The notes beneath the pieces were generated by a model. The model worked only from the letters and a program-made list of their open reading frames with translations, ran no database searches and had not been told where the DNA came from. From Onchidella celtica (taxonomy: Eukaryota > Mollusca > Gastropoda > Systellommatophora > Onchidiidae), in contig OZ007569.1 of the NCBI GenBank assembly GCA_963931925.1, positions 7,227,957-7,291,956 on the forward strand: 64,000 bases of DNA, given 5' to 3'. Each line of letters begins with the position of its first letter. Position 1 is the stretch's first letter. This document shows positions 45,121-55,762 of the stretch, piece after piece. Made by a program: the position numbers and the translations under genes.

Positions 45121-48100
45121 ATTCATCTATCTATCATCTATCTATCTATCTATCTATCTAATCTAATCTAATCTAATCTAATCTAATCTAATCTAATCTA
45201 ATCTAATCTAATCTAATCTAATCTAATCTAATCTAATCTAATCTAATCTAATCTAATCTAATCTAATCTAATCTAATCTAATCTAATCTAATCTAATCTA
45301 ATCTAATCTAATCTAATCTAATCTAATCTAATCTAATCTAATCTAATCTAATCTAATCTAATCTAATCTAATCTAATCTAATCTAATCTAATCTAATCTA
45401 ATCTAATCTAATCTAATCTAATCTAATCTAATCTAATCTAATCTAATCTAATCTAATCTAATCTAATCTAATGTAATGTAATGTAATCTAATCTAATCTA
45501 ATGTAATGTAATGTAATGTAATGTAATGTAATGTAATGTAATGTAATCTAATCTAATCTAATCTAATCTAATCTAATCTAATCTAATCTAATCTAATCTA
45601 ATCTAATCTAATCTAATCTAATCTAATCTAATCTAATCTAATCTAATCTAATCTAATCTAATCTAATCTAATCTAATCTAATCTAATCTAATCTAATCTA
45701 ATCTAATCTAATCTAATCTAATCTAATCTAATCTAATCTAATCTAATCTAATCTAATCTAATCTAATCTAATCTAATCTAATCTAATCTAATCTAATCTA
45801 ATCTAATCTAATCTAATCTAATCTAATCTAATCAAATCTAATCAAATCTAATCTAATAATCTAATCTAATCTAATCTAATCTAATCTAATCTAATCTAAT
45901 CTAATCTAATCTAATCTAATCTAATCTAATCTAATCTAATCTAATCTAATCTAATCTAATCTAATCTAATCTAATCTAATCTAATCTAATCTAATCTAAT
46001 CTAATCTATCTAATCTAATCTATCTAATCTAATCTATCTAATCTAATCTATCTAATCTAATCTATCTAATCTATCTAATCTAATCTATCTAATCTAATCT
46101 AATCTAATCTAATCTAATCTATCTAATCTAATCTAATCTAATCTAATCTAATCTAATCTAATCTAATCTAATCTAATCTAATCTAATCTAATCTAATCTA
46201 ATCTAATCTAATCTAATCTAATCTAATCTAATCTAATCTAATCTAATCTAATCTAATCTAATCTAATCTATCTAATCTAATCTATCTAATCTAATCTATC
46301 TAATCTAATCTATCTAATCTAATCTATCTAATCTAATCTATCTAATCTAATCTATCTAATCTAATCTATCTAATCTAATCTATCTAATCTAATCTATCTA
46401 ATCTAATCTAATCTAATCTAATCTAATCTAATCTAATCTAATCTATCTAATCTAATCTAATCTAATCTAATCTAATCTAATCTAATCTAATCTAATCTAA
46501 TCTAATCTAATCTAATCTAATCTAATCTAATCTAATCTAATCTAATCTAATCTAATCTAATCTAATCTAATCTAATCTAATCTAATCTAATCTAATCTAA
46601 TCTAATCTAATCTATCTAATCTAATCTATCTAATCTAATCTATCTAATCTAATCTATCTAATCTAATCTATCTAATCTAATCTATCTAATCTAATCTATC
46701 TAATCTAATCTATCTAATCTAATCTATCTAATCTAATCTATCTAATCTAATCTATCTAATCTAATCTATCTAATCTAATCTATCTAATCTAATCTATCTA
46801 ATCTAATCTATCTAATCTAATCTATCTAATCTAATCTATCTAATCTAATCTATCTAATCTAATCTATCTAATCTAATCTAATCTAATCTAATCTATCTAA
46901 TCTAATCTAATCTATCTAATCTAATCTAATCTATCTAATCTAATCTAATCTATCTAATCTAATCTAATCTATCTAATCTAATCTAATCTATCTAATCTAA
47001 TCTAATCTATCTAATCTAATCTAATCTATCTAATCTAATCTAATCTATCTAATCTAATCTAATCTATCTAATCTAATCTAATCTATCTAATCTAATCTAA
47101 TCTATCTAATCTAATCTAATCTATCTAATCTAATCTAATCTATCTAATCTAATCTAATCTATCTAATCTAATCTAATCTATCTAATCTAATCTATCTAAT
47201 CTAATCTATCTAATCTAATCTATCTAATCTAATCTATCTAATCTAATCTATCTAATCTAATCTATCTAATCTAATCTATCTAATCTAATCTATCTAATCT
47301 AATCTATCTAATCTAATCTATCTAATCTAATCTATCTAATCTAATCTATCTAATCTAATCTATCTAATCTAATCTATCTAATCTAATCTATCTAATCTAA
47401 TCTATCTAATCTAATCTATCTAATCTAATCTATCTAATCTAATCTATCTAATCTAATCTATCTAATCTAATCTATCTAATCTAATCTATCTAATCTAATC
47501 TATCTAATCTAATCTATCTAATCTAATCTATCTAATCTAATCTATCTAATCTAATCTATCTAATCTAATCTATCTAATCTAATCTATCTAATCTAATCTA
47601 TCTAATCTAATCTATCTAATCTAATCTATCTAATCTAATCTATCTAATCTAATCTATCTAATCTAATCTATCTAATCTAATCTATCTAATCTAATCTATC
47701 TAATCTAATCTATCTAATCTAATCTATCTAATCTAATCTATCTAATCTAATCTATCTAATCTAATCTATCTAATCTAATCTATCTAATCTAATCTATCTA
47801 ATCTAATCTATCTAATCTAATCTATCTAATCTAATCTATCTAATCTAATCTATCTAATCTAATCTATCTAATCTAATCTATCTAATCTAATCTATCTAAT
47901 CTAATCTATCTAATCTAATCTATCTAATCTAATCTATCTAATCTAATCTATCTAATCTAATCTATCTAATCTAATCTATCTAATCTAATCTATCTAATCT
48001 AATCTATCTAATCTAATCTATCTAATCTAATCTATCTAATCTAATCTATCTAATCTAATCTATCTAATCTAATCTATCTAATCTAATCTATCTAATCTAA

Positions 48101-48980
48101 TCTATCTAATCTAATCTATCTAATCTAATCTATCTAATCTAATCTATCTAATCTAATCTATCTAATCTAATCTATCTAATCTAATCTATCTAATCTAATC
48201 TATCTAATCTAATCTATCTAATCTAATCTATCTAATCTAATCTATCTAATCTAATCTATCTAATCTAATCTATCTAATCTAATCTATCTAATCTAATCTA
48301 TCTAATCTAATCTATCTAATCTAATCTATCTAATCTAATCTATCTAATCTAATCTATCTAATCTAATCTATCTAATCTAATCTATCTAATCTAATCTATC
48401 TAATCTAATCTATCTAATCTAATCTATCTAATCTAATCTATCTAATCTAATCTATCTAATCTAATCTATCTAATCTAATCTATCTAATCTAATCTATCTA
48501 ATCTAATCTATCTAATCTAATCTATCTAATCTAATCTATCTAATCTAATCTATCTAATCTAATCTATCTAATCTAATCTATCTAATCTAATCTATCTAAT
48601 CTAATCTATCTAATCTAATCTATCTAATCTAATCTATCTATCTAATCTATCTATCTAATCTATCTATCTAATCTATCTATCTAATCTAATCTATCTAATC
48701 TAATCTATCTAATCTAATCTATCTAATCTAATCTATCTAATCTAATCTATCTAATCTAATCTATCTAATCTAATCTATCTAATCTAATCTAATCTAATCT
48801 ATCTAATCTAATCTATCTAATCTAATCTATCTAATCTAATCTATCTAATCTAATCTATCTAATCTAATCTATCTAATCTAATCTATCTAATCTAATCTAT
48901 CTAATCTAATCTATCTAATCTAATCTATCTAATCTAATCTATCTAATCTAATCTATCTAATCTATCTATCTATCTATCTG
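45121..48980. repeat. 3.86-kb TCTAA pentanucleotide satellite with higher-order units
   Basis: After a short TCTA stretch the array is pure TCTAA to about 45470. An AATGT-variant patch lies at 45471-45545, and AATCA variants occur near 45833-45845. From about 46007 TCTA units are interspersed at regular intervals, creating 14-bp units (5+5+4), notably 47180-48630. There is a block of 19-bp units (5+5+5+4) at about 46870-47180 and a few 13-bp units (5+4+4) at 48638-48680. It ends in TCTA then TCTG-type sequence near 48960-49025. No open frame of note occurs. Confidence 0.95.
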
Positions 48981-51078
48981 CCTCCCTGCCTCTCTGTCTG
49001 CCTTGTCTGTCTGCCTGTCTGTTTGTCCGTCTACGTATGTGCCGAGCTATTGTGAATTTTCATCTTAGCGATCTGCCCTTAATTTACGCACACACAAACA
49101 CACATATAATATATATTACCTCAGCCCACGTGCTTGCCTACGAAACTTTAAGTACAAGTTTACCTGATAGTTACAGACAAGTCTCATAGTTGGTCCCTTG
49201 CCTTGCCTGTATACACCACACTGTTCCATTTGCACTAGTCCATACTTGTGTCTACCAAGCTAATCCATACTTGTGTATACCAAGCTGAACAAATCCCATA
49301 GTCTCAGTAACAACAGCTGTCGTGTAAACCCATTTTCGTTTTTTTTGTTTTTCTACCTCATCCTACTGTTTTAAATTCACTTTGTTCGTGATGCTCACTG
49401 CGTAGGACGTACCATTTCACACCCCAATTAGAACTGTGACACTGTCAGAGCTTTTCATTATTTTAATCAGGACCCCCTGCTAGTCAATGCGGCTGGACCA
49501 TAATTTCATCGGTGAATATTCAAAATGTCGCGGTGTCCTCTACCCTTCTTTCAGCTACAGTTTGTAGCCAATATTTCCTGATGCAGAACTCGCTTCTGTT
49601 CTGTAGATCTCCGCAAAGATAAAACGATTGTGTTCAGATGGTTTATTCATTCATTAATATTGATTGATTGAGTATTGATTTTCGTTGGGACCGAGGACAG
49701 ATAATTATGATGGAATGGAGGTGGACTTGGTCTGTTGAGATGCTGATCTGCCAAGGGATCCTTCGCCTTTAGGCTCCCCCCCCCCCCCCAAAAAAACCGT
49801 AGATAGATTTTTGGGTCTGATATCGCCTCTTTTAGCTTGTTTTTGCGTTCCTCTCCTTGTCTATCAAGAACACAATGGAGTTAATGCTTTGTCTACGTCT
49901 TCACGTGAAAAATGGGTTCTCTAATTTCGTTTGAGCAAAACTGATATACCGGAACTGAATAATTACGTCAACGAGAACAGCAAGAACGAGAACAACAGGA
50001 ACAACGTCCGGGATCAGCTTGGTTATCTACCCTTGCTCTCCATGTAAGGCTACGGAAGACATGACATGAGTTAATTCCAGGATGCAGCTGTCACTTTCTA
50101 TAAAACAGGCAATTTGCCTGAAACATTCTGCAGTTTAAACTTTAAAATCCCACCCAGGCGTTTACGCGCAAAGCTAAGCCAAAAAACAATCATACAGAAT
50201 TACGACTGATTCAGGGGCGTCGCTGGACTTGTTCTTTCTCTCCATGTTAAAACTTTCTATTTCTGCGTAAAGGTCCAAGGGAGCCCCCTTTCTTTTCACA
50301 GCATCTATCTACGCGGCCATACGTAAAGTATTAATAAAACCCACATAAAAACTGTGGGGTCACAGCAAAACTTAAAGCGAAGTCAAAATTGCCAGTTTCA
50401 TACATAAAGTATGTACGCGTGTAAGCACTGTTCTGGCGATGTTTCCCTTTCCCTTTACTTTCATACGCATTTCATACACTCGGCTCCCCCACCTCCTTGT
50501 ATAAGCGTTCAGTCATTATTATGTTGCATGTCCGCGACAAGGCCTTGCTAGTTTGAAGCTGTAAATAAAGCTTTGCATGATGGACTCTTTGACTGAGACT
50601 GTCGCGCTACAAGTGTAGCCTCTATGTACGAACGCACATACTTTATGGATAGCGCACCCCCTCCCCCCAATCCTGTTTCTCATTATTCTCTACACATTGT
50701 TTTTATCGTCCAAATAACACCCGGACCATCAGTTCCCCAGCATTATTAAACCCAAGCAATCATTATAGACAAACTAGTCTGTAGCGGAGAATGCCAGTTT
50801 GCGTGATTACTTTCGACTCCTGTCCCAGATTTTATTCTGAACAGTAGAGCAGTAACGAGGATTAATGTTGCTCATTGACTTTTGAAACGCCTATTTTCCA
50901 ACCCTGCCATTAACCAAATAAAGAGAAAATGTATAGGAGAGTCCCAAGTTAGCTTTTCTGGTTCATCAAAAAAAAGTTCATTTCCAACCCTTGATTTACA
51001 GCGACTCCTGGCAGTCTACAGTTTCTATTATTTTGTGTAACTAGTCGTAAACTTTTGTGCCACCTCACAACACGAGCA
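48981..51078. other. Non-coding stretch
   Basis: No gene is recognised. A C14 run lies at 49776-49789. The phrase AAAACTGTGGGGTC-CAGCA near 50346 also occurs near 23277, a roughly 20-bp similarity that may mark another diverged repeat. Confidence 0.45.
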
Positions 51079-51296
51079 CAGCCAGACAGGGTTACCAGAT
51101 TGGCTTTTTTAAAAGCCAGATTCCAGAAATTTGACTTTTTTTTTTTTTTTTAATTGGTTGGCGTCAGAGAGTTTGTTTGGCTTTTTTGTGTTTTTTTTTG
51201 TTTTTGGATACATTATACTGAAATTGTCTGCACAAAAACCACAGAACAAGGCTGAAACACTTCTTGTCGAGGGAAAAAATATGTTTTGGTCAGTAA

Positions 51297-51884
51297 GGCT
51301 GACGGGCCATAGAACTACACGCTACATGCTACACGCAACATGCTACACGCTACACGTTTCATACCCTGGGCTATATAACTTCACACTATCATGCTACATG
51401 CTTCATATTTTGCCAGAGACAGAGGGATTTTGTTTTATTTTCTCCGAAGATGAATTCTTCCGACGAAGAAGATGTTCTGATTCTGCTTTTGTTACGAAGG
51501 AGAAGAAAACGAAAGAGACAAAGCATATGGTGCCGAGAACATTTCCTTCTCAGAGAATCACGAGAGTTCCAGCGTACATTCCGTCATCTTCTTGAGAATC
51601 CTGATAAAGAACTCTTTTTCAATTATACAAGGATGTCGTACAGTACTTACAATACGTTGAAGTCACTTGTGCTGGAACGTCTAAAGCCGGATCTAGAACT
51701 AGACGTGTAGCAAAAAAGTGAGCATGTTCATTTCTTTCTACACGCGTGTAGCATGTAGCGAGTCCCGTGTAGCGTGTAGTGAGTTGTATAAGAGAGACAA
51801 CGAGTTTTCACTTTTCTATACACGTTTAAAACGTGTAGCATGCAACGTGTAGCATGTAGCGTGTAGTTCTATGGCCCGTCAGCC
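51297..51884 (+). mobile_element. PIF/Harbinger-type element nested in the hAT copy
   Basis: Terminal inverted repeats of about 53 bp (three mismatches) begin GGCTGACGGGCCATAGAACT at 51297 and end with the complement at 51884. The flanking triplets are TAA (51294-51296) and TTA (51885-51887). Both fit the TWA target of PIF/Harbinger but differ in the middle base. The subterminal regions are packed with CTACACG/CTACATG repeats in both orientations. It encodes only the start of a Harbinger nuclease (51450-51710), so it is a deletion derivative. Confidence 0.78.
51450..51710 (+). pseudogene. N-terminal fragment of a Harbinger (HARBI1-like) transposase
   Basis: The 86-codon frame begins MNSSDEEDVLILLLL, continues with a basic stretch and then IWCREHFLLRESREFQRTF, followed by LLENPDKELFFNYTRMSYSTYNTL. 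This is the pattern of the N-terminal region of HARBI1-like nucleases (W-hydrophobic-hydrophobic-R start, then F-x-x-Y-x-R-M-S). The usual protein is about 350-400 residues with a DDE nuclease domain, which is absent here. The remnant lies centrally within the inverted-repeat element. Confidence 0.65.
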
Positions 51885-52018
51885 TTACATACAGTCATAT
51901 ATGTACATGTGCCAAGATTTCTGCCGCTCGTTGTCAAGAAACAGCCAGCCGGCAAGGTCGGTGTCCAGTTGACACTGGATTCTGTGGTTTATATCTTTTA
52001 AACTGCTACGTTTTTTTT

Positions 52019-52243
52019 TTGTTGTTGAAAGACTGTGACCTACCTCAGGACTTTCTATACACACTGTGGTTCTGGACTGATTTACTTCACCGTAAAGCAT
52101 TTAAAGAGCTGGCCATCTTCATCATTGTTTGCCTAATAACCCCAGTCAGCAAAGCTGTACTTAAGAGGATATTTTCTCATATATCCTCCTTCAAAGCTAA
52201 GGTTAGAACGGAATGCAGTTGCATCATCTTTATGCTACTGTGA
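52019..52243 (+). pseudogene. hAT transposase C-terminal (dimerisation) remnant
   Basis: The frame contains FKELAIFIIVCLITPVSKAVLKRIFSHISSFKAKVRTE. It corresponds to the conserved end of hAT transposases, normally a P-x-S-x-A-x-x-E-R-x-F-S motif followed by a K-x-R region. The usual Glu of that motif is Lys here, and the frame ends early, so it is degenerate. Its position next to the right terminal repeat matches the C-terminus of an internally deleted autonomous element. Confidence 0.7.
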
Positions 52244-52668
52244 GAATTGGGGCAGAGCGACCGCTTTCAAGAAAATGTTGCAAAGGCTTTCACTGCATCA
52301 CTAGAAATACTTTGAAAAAAATCACAGCTGTCAAGATTTAAGCCAAATACATGTGCATTCCACTCATTCTAGTAGGGGGGGGGGGTGATATTAACATGGT
52401 TCCGGAGTTTTCGTGTGATGTTAGTATGAAAACTATACTCAAATTAGTTTGGCTTTTCTTTTTGGCTTTTTTCTAGCATTGTTTGGCTTAAACTTAAACT
52501 TTTCAATCTGGCAATCCTGCAGCCAGAAGGCTTGCAGTGGGCATGCGACTGGCCGTCGTAATGTAGTTTTATGCTCTAGTCGACACTGGAATGTGGTCGA
52601 GTCTCTCATATGTACCTCCTTTCATGCGCCCAGATTTGAATGCTAGGCACTGCACCGTAGCAAAGTCG

Positions 52669-52969
52669 CATGTGTGCGCCAAGTCAAAGAAGATTCACAG
52701 GCAAAATACACTCTTTGAGACCCCCAGACAACGCGATGTACGCTTTAAGGTCATAATAAGATGGGAAGCAGGACACGTTCAATATTATTTTGTGCTCAAG
52801 CTTTATGTGCAGTCTTGTGAGAAATTTCAAACCCGATAAAATATTCATGATTAGACATCAACTTCTAGCTCTTTTGACACTGAACTCAGAGCCAAAAACA
52901 GTTTACAGTTTTGATGACTAATCATGAATATTCCAGAAATGCACTCTTCTAAACCTTGGCGCACACATG
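52669..52969. mobile_element. Fold-back structure with two nested inverted pairs
   Basis: The outer arms, CATGTGTGCGCCAAG (52669-52683) and the exact complement (52955-52969), enclose inner arms AATATTCATGATTAGACATC (from 52840) and the complement ending at 52932 (20 of 21 match). A third related copy, GCATGTGTGCGCCTAG, lies near 53102-53117 in the left-arm orientation. No target duplication or coding capacity is visible. Confidence 0.55.
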
Positions 52970-53343
52970 AGACTGTGTGGCGTCACATTTTTTAAAATCT
53001 AGAAGAATGAATGAAGATGTCCACACATGCGACACACAATCTTATGACAGAGTCAAGGGGAAAATGACACTTAAGTCACGACAGCAACAGGACAGCAAGT
53101 GGCATGTGTGCGCCTAGCCTGAGGGAACGTTCAATAGATTTGTACAAGACCAGTGTATGACCTAGAAACATCGAGTTTCCTGCCTGGATTTGGCTGCAGT
53201 TGTCGCCTGTCATTCACACAGATAATCCACCTTAATGCAGATTATTCGTGTATCAGCTGGATTAAACAGCATCTTTTGGTGCGTCATAAACTACTCGAGA
53301 GTAGGAATAATTGCTCCACTATTTGTGAAATATTACTCACGTG
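52970..53343. other. Non-coding flank of element 2
   Basis: Nothing is recognisable apart from the third copy of the fold-back arm near 53102-53117. Confidence 0.5.
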
Positions 53344-53348
53344 CTGTA
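53344..53348. repeat. Target-site duplication of element 2 (left copy)
   Basis: CTGTA immediately precedes the 5' LTR and is repeated at 62111-62115 directly after the 3' LTR. Confidence 0.92.
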
Positions 53349-53720
53349 TGTCATGATTCGGATGTTATTAAAACTCACGCAGAGAGTGAGTTGTTGTTGT
53401 TTACCAGGGCCATGAGAAATTGGCTGGTGGCCTTGAACGGTCCTCGCCAAATTATAGTTGGTGAGTAAATAAATGTAAAGTTAAACTGTTAGATTCACGC
53501 TTGTGGGTTTTAATGTTCGTGATTAATAAGTAATGGAGTAGGGGTGAAACAAGGTGGGGACAGTTGACATTGTTAAGTATGACTAGACAAGTTTTTGCAC
53601 GTTAACTGGCTGGTAGAATAGTGCAGACGTATTACTACAGTTAAAATGGTGGGAGGTTTCGACCTATGAGATAGCTGAACTAATTGGGCCAGCGGACTAG
53701 CACGCTGGGTAGTTAGATAG

Positions 53721-53726
53721 TATATA
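53721..53726 (+). promoter_or_regulatory. Candidate TATA box in the element 2 LTR
   Basis: TATATA lies in the context AGATAGTATATAACATCG, followed about 28 bases later by TCAGATT, close to an initiator-like TCAG. The position, about 370 bp into the LTR, would make U3 about 400 bp and put the stem-rich region within the transcript. The equivalent site in the antisense LTR copy at the window end lies outside the window. Confidence 0.4.
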
Positions 53727-53866
53727 ACATCGTGTAACGTTCAGATTAAGTGAATACAGACGAGAGAAGCATCGTTTCGTGAAGTATCTCCGGTTGGCCA
53801 GTACCTGAACTGTGTGGTCTGAAGACTAAGAAGTCCTTGCTAACGGACTGACTGAGCTCTAGAAAG

Positions 53867-53900
53867 AAAGGTCTGAGTGGGCTGACCTTTGAAAGCCCAC
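53867..53900 (+). other. Candidate H-type RNA pseudoknot in the element 2 LTR
   Basis: Two 7-bp complementary pairs interleave: AAAGGTC (53867-53873) with GACCTTT (53884-53890), and GTGGGCT (53877-53883) with AGCCCAC (53894-53900). The order 5'S1-5'S2-3'S1-3'S2 gives pseudoknot topology, or two mutually exclusive hairpins. A further CGCCT...AGGCG hairpin follows near 53925-53940. All four segments are retained in the antisense relative (about 63918-63951), where the difference falls in a loop. Confidence 0.5.
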
Positions 53901-54568
53901 GCTGCGCTATTTTGATGTTCGCGCCTCTCAGTAGGCGTGAGCAATGGTAATATATCTTAATTATTCAAGTATAATAGAGATCGGAGATAGAGAGAGAACT
54001 ACAGCCTCATAGGAAGACTAAGGAAACCCCAGCTGGCACTCGACCACGAGTGTCCTGTATGATAGATCTATTGCCATAGTATGATTGGAATAATATAGCA
54101 CATTGTTGATGAATTGAATAGTGATTGTGCATAAAATATAGTCTTTTGGCAACTGCTTAAATTACCTACAAGCCGAAGAGTGCTTCTGTAGGCTTTGAAC
54201 GTACTGGGCTCTCCTAACATTTAAGCCCATATGATTTATGGAGAGTTTGCCTGGCGACTGGCCAGTGGCGACTCAACTGTCACTTTAAATTGATATCCAG
54301 TTTCGTATAATATACCTATTTACTATTGATTGCAGTACCTCCATAGTTACATGAATATCATTGGTTAAGTTATTAATTAGAGTTTTTGGTTTGAATATAT
54401 ACCTCTATTGTCTTTTGTTTTGTTATTAATATTTATGTAAACTATGGCCTGACCGGCCTGACATATATACGCTCTAGTTATTTAGTACTTTTCTTGTGTG
54501 GTTGTGTCCGAGTGTGAGTTAGCTGCCTCTCGTGCAGTCGTAACATCCCCAAGACCCTAACTCTGCTC

Positions 54569-54666
54569 GTGACATCTGGAGGGGACCCCACTGACATCTG
54601 AAGAGGACCCGTCACCTTCTGACATCTAGAGAACACTACTATCATCGGAAGAGGACCCCGTCAACA
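54569..54666 (+). promoter_or_regulatory. Primer-binding-site region of element 2, iterated
   Basis: Two bases after the LTR, TGGAGGGGACCCC (from 54577) is in the primer-binding-site position and starts with the TGG required to pair with a tRNA CCA end. I cannot assign the tRNA; the first six bases also fit tRNA-Gln. The unit GTGACATCTGGAGGGGACCC, including the last LTR bases, is followed by degenerate copies starting TGACATCT at about 54592 and 54620, and by ATCGGAAGAGGACCCCG near 54643. Confidence 0.55.
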
Positions 54667-55762
54667 GCTGCAGGTCTACCACTCTAAGACTCCACTGTTA
54701 TTTATGTAATTTTTGTAGTTTATAGTTTTGTATACTGCTGATTTTTTTGTTTGTTTCTCCCCCACATGTCTGGCATGTCCTCTCGTCATTGATCCTGGGA
54801 CCACTACGAGGGACTGACAGCTAGCATCAGGAAAAGACAAGACCAGCGCTGTGGACCAAAGGAAAGAGCCAGTCCATTTTGCCCAGTTAAGTGAACCATC
54901 TGTATTTGTCTTCGTTTGAGGGGTTCGTCGTTCCAGCTCCCCTACTTTTGACAGGCATTATTTTTTTCTTTTGTGTTAGATTAGATAGGCGGGAGGTTGG
55001 AAGGGATCGAGACTCAGCATACCTCTTTTTGCCAGACTAGCAGATCTAGATGGCGTTTAAAACGGATAGGAGATACGCTTTGCCTTGAATAGTTCTGTAG
55101 GGACCTGTTATTCGTATAGATTGTTAGCGTTCTATCTTCCTCGTATTTTAGGAAGACGTCTCTCTTGTGCTTTTCTTACCTTTCTGTACATAGTTTCAGG
55201 TTAGTCAGGTCTGTTGTCGTTTGTTCTTTCTGTTAGTCTCGTCTTACTCTCCATGTAATTCTTTTCCATTATAGTGTTGCATTATTATATTTTGTATTCA
55301 TACTTGCTATATTATTGCCTGGGATAAATCACGTGTCTAGGGCACGTTGAGAGATAATCTGGATATTAGAGTTGTTAGGCTGGTATAGCCAAGGAAGTTC
55401 ATATCGTGAATATTGATTTATTCCGATTTATAGCAGAGGGAACGCTGCTAGGAGTGTACGGAAAATACACTGGGAATATTACATTGGTATCGTTAGTAAC
55501 GACCAATCACGGAAGCAGTAGACTCACTGCTTGAGGATTAGGAGAAATAAGTGGAGTTAAGTGATCACTGAGATAGCTCAACCACTACTTGGTTGACTAA
55601 GACGTACAGTTTGTTGTTAATTTCGTTAATTTCGTTCATACTGCAGGAACGAGCACCCGCAGAGTGCAATTGATAAATTGCTTCAAGGGAGAATAAAGTT
55701 GGAGATTTTTCAGGAGCTGTCCTCGATTAGGACATTATTATATCGTATTATCGACCGATATC
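54575..55762 (+). other. 5' untranslated leader of element 2
   Basis: About 1.2 kb precedes the Gag start. It shares with element 1 the motif AGGAAGACGT then CTCTTGT (55150-55168), preceded by a pyrimidine-rich stretch and TTTTAG, and the phrase TATCGTTAGT (about 55488). There is no upstream open frame I would call coding; a 115-codon frame overlapping the Gag start in another phase is a shadow. Confidence 0.6.

Larger units (their letters stand above)
51087..52519 (+). mobile_element. Decayed hAT transposon with intact 8-bp target duplication
   Basis: The ends CAGGGTTACCAGATTG (51087-51102) and CAATCTGGCAATCCTG (52504-52519) are imperfect terminal inverted repeats. An exact 8-bp direct repeat, CAGCCAGA, flanks the element (51079-51086 and 52520-52527). 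CAG-type ends and 8-bp duplications are diagnostic of hAT. Its right half encodes a hAT transposase C-terminal remnant (52019-52243), in the same orientation. A Harbinger-type element is nested within it. T-rich stretches follow the left end. Confidence 0.88.
53349..54574 (+). repeat. 5' LTR of element 2
   Basis: The 1226-bp repeat begins TGTCATGATT and ends CTCGTGACA. I found no difference from 60885-62110. A TATA-like AGTATATAAC lies at 53719-53728, with a paired-stem region 140-180 bp downstream. No gene is encoded; a 77-codon frame near its start is not conserved as a protein. Confidence 0.94.

Noticed and set aside
45121..48980. Telomere or interstitial telomeric repeat
   Set aside because: The complementary unit is TTAGA, not TTAGG or TTAGGG, and TCTA interspersions are frequent; a satellite is the simpler reading.
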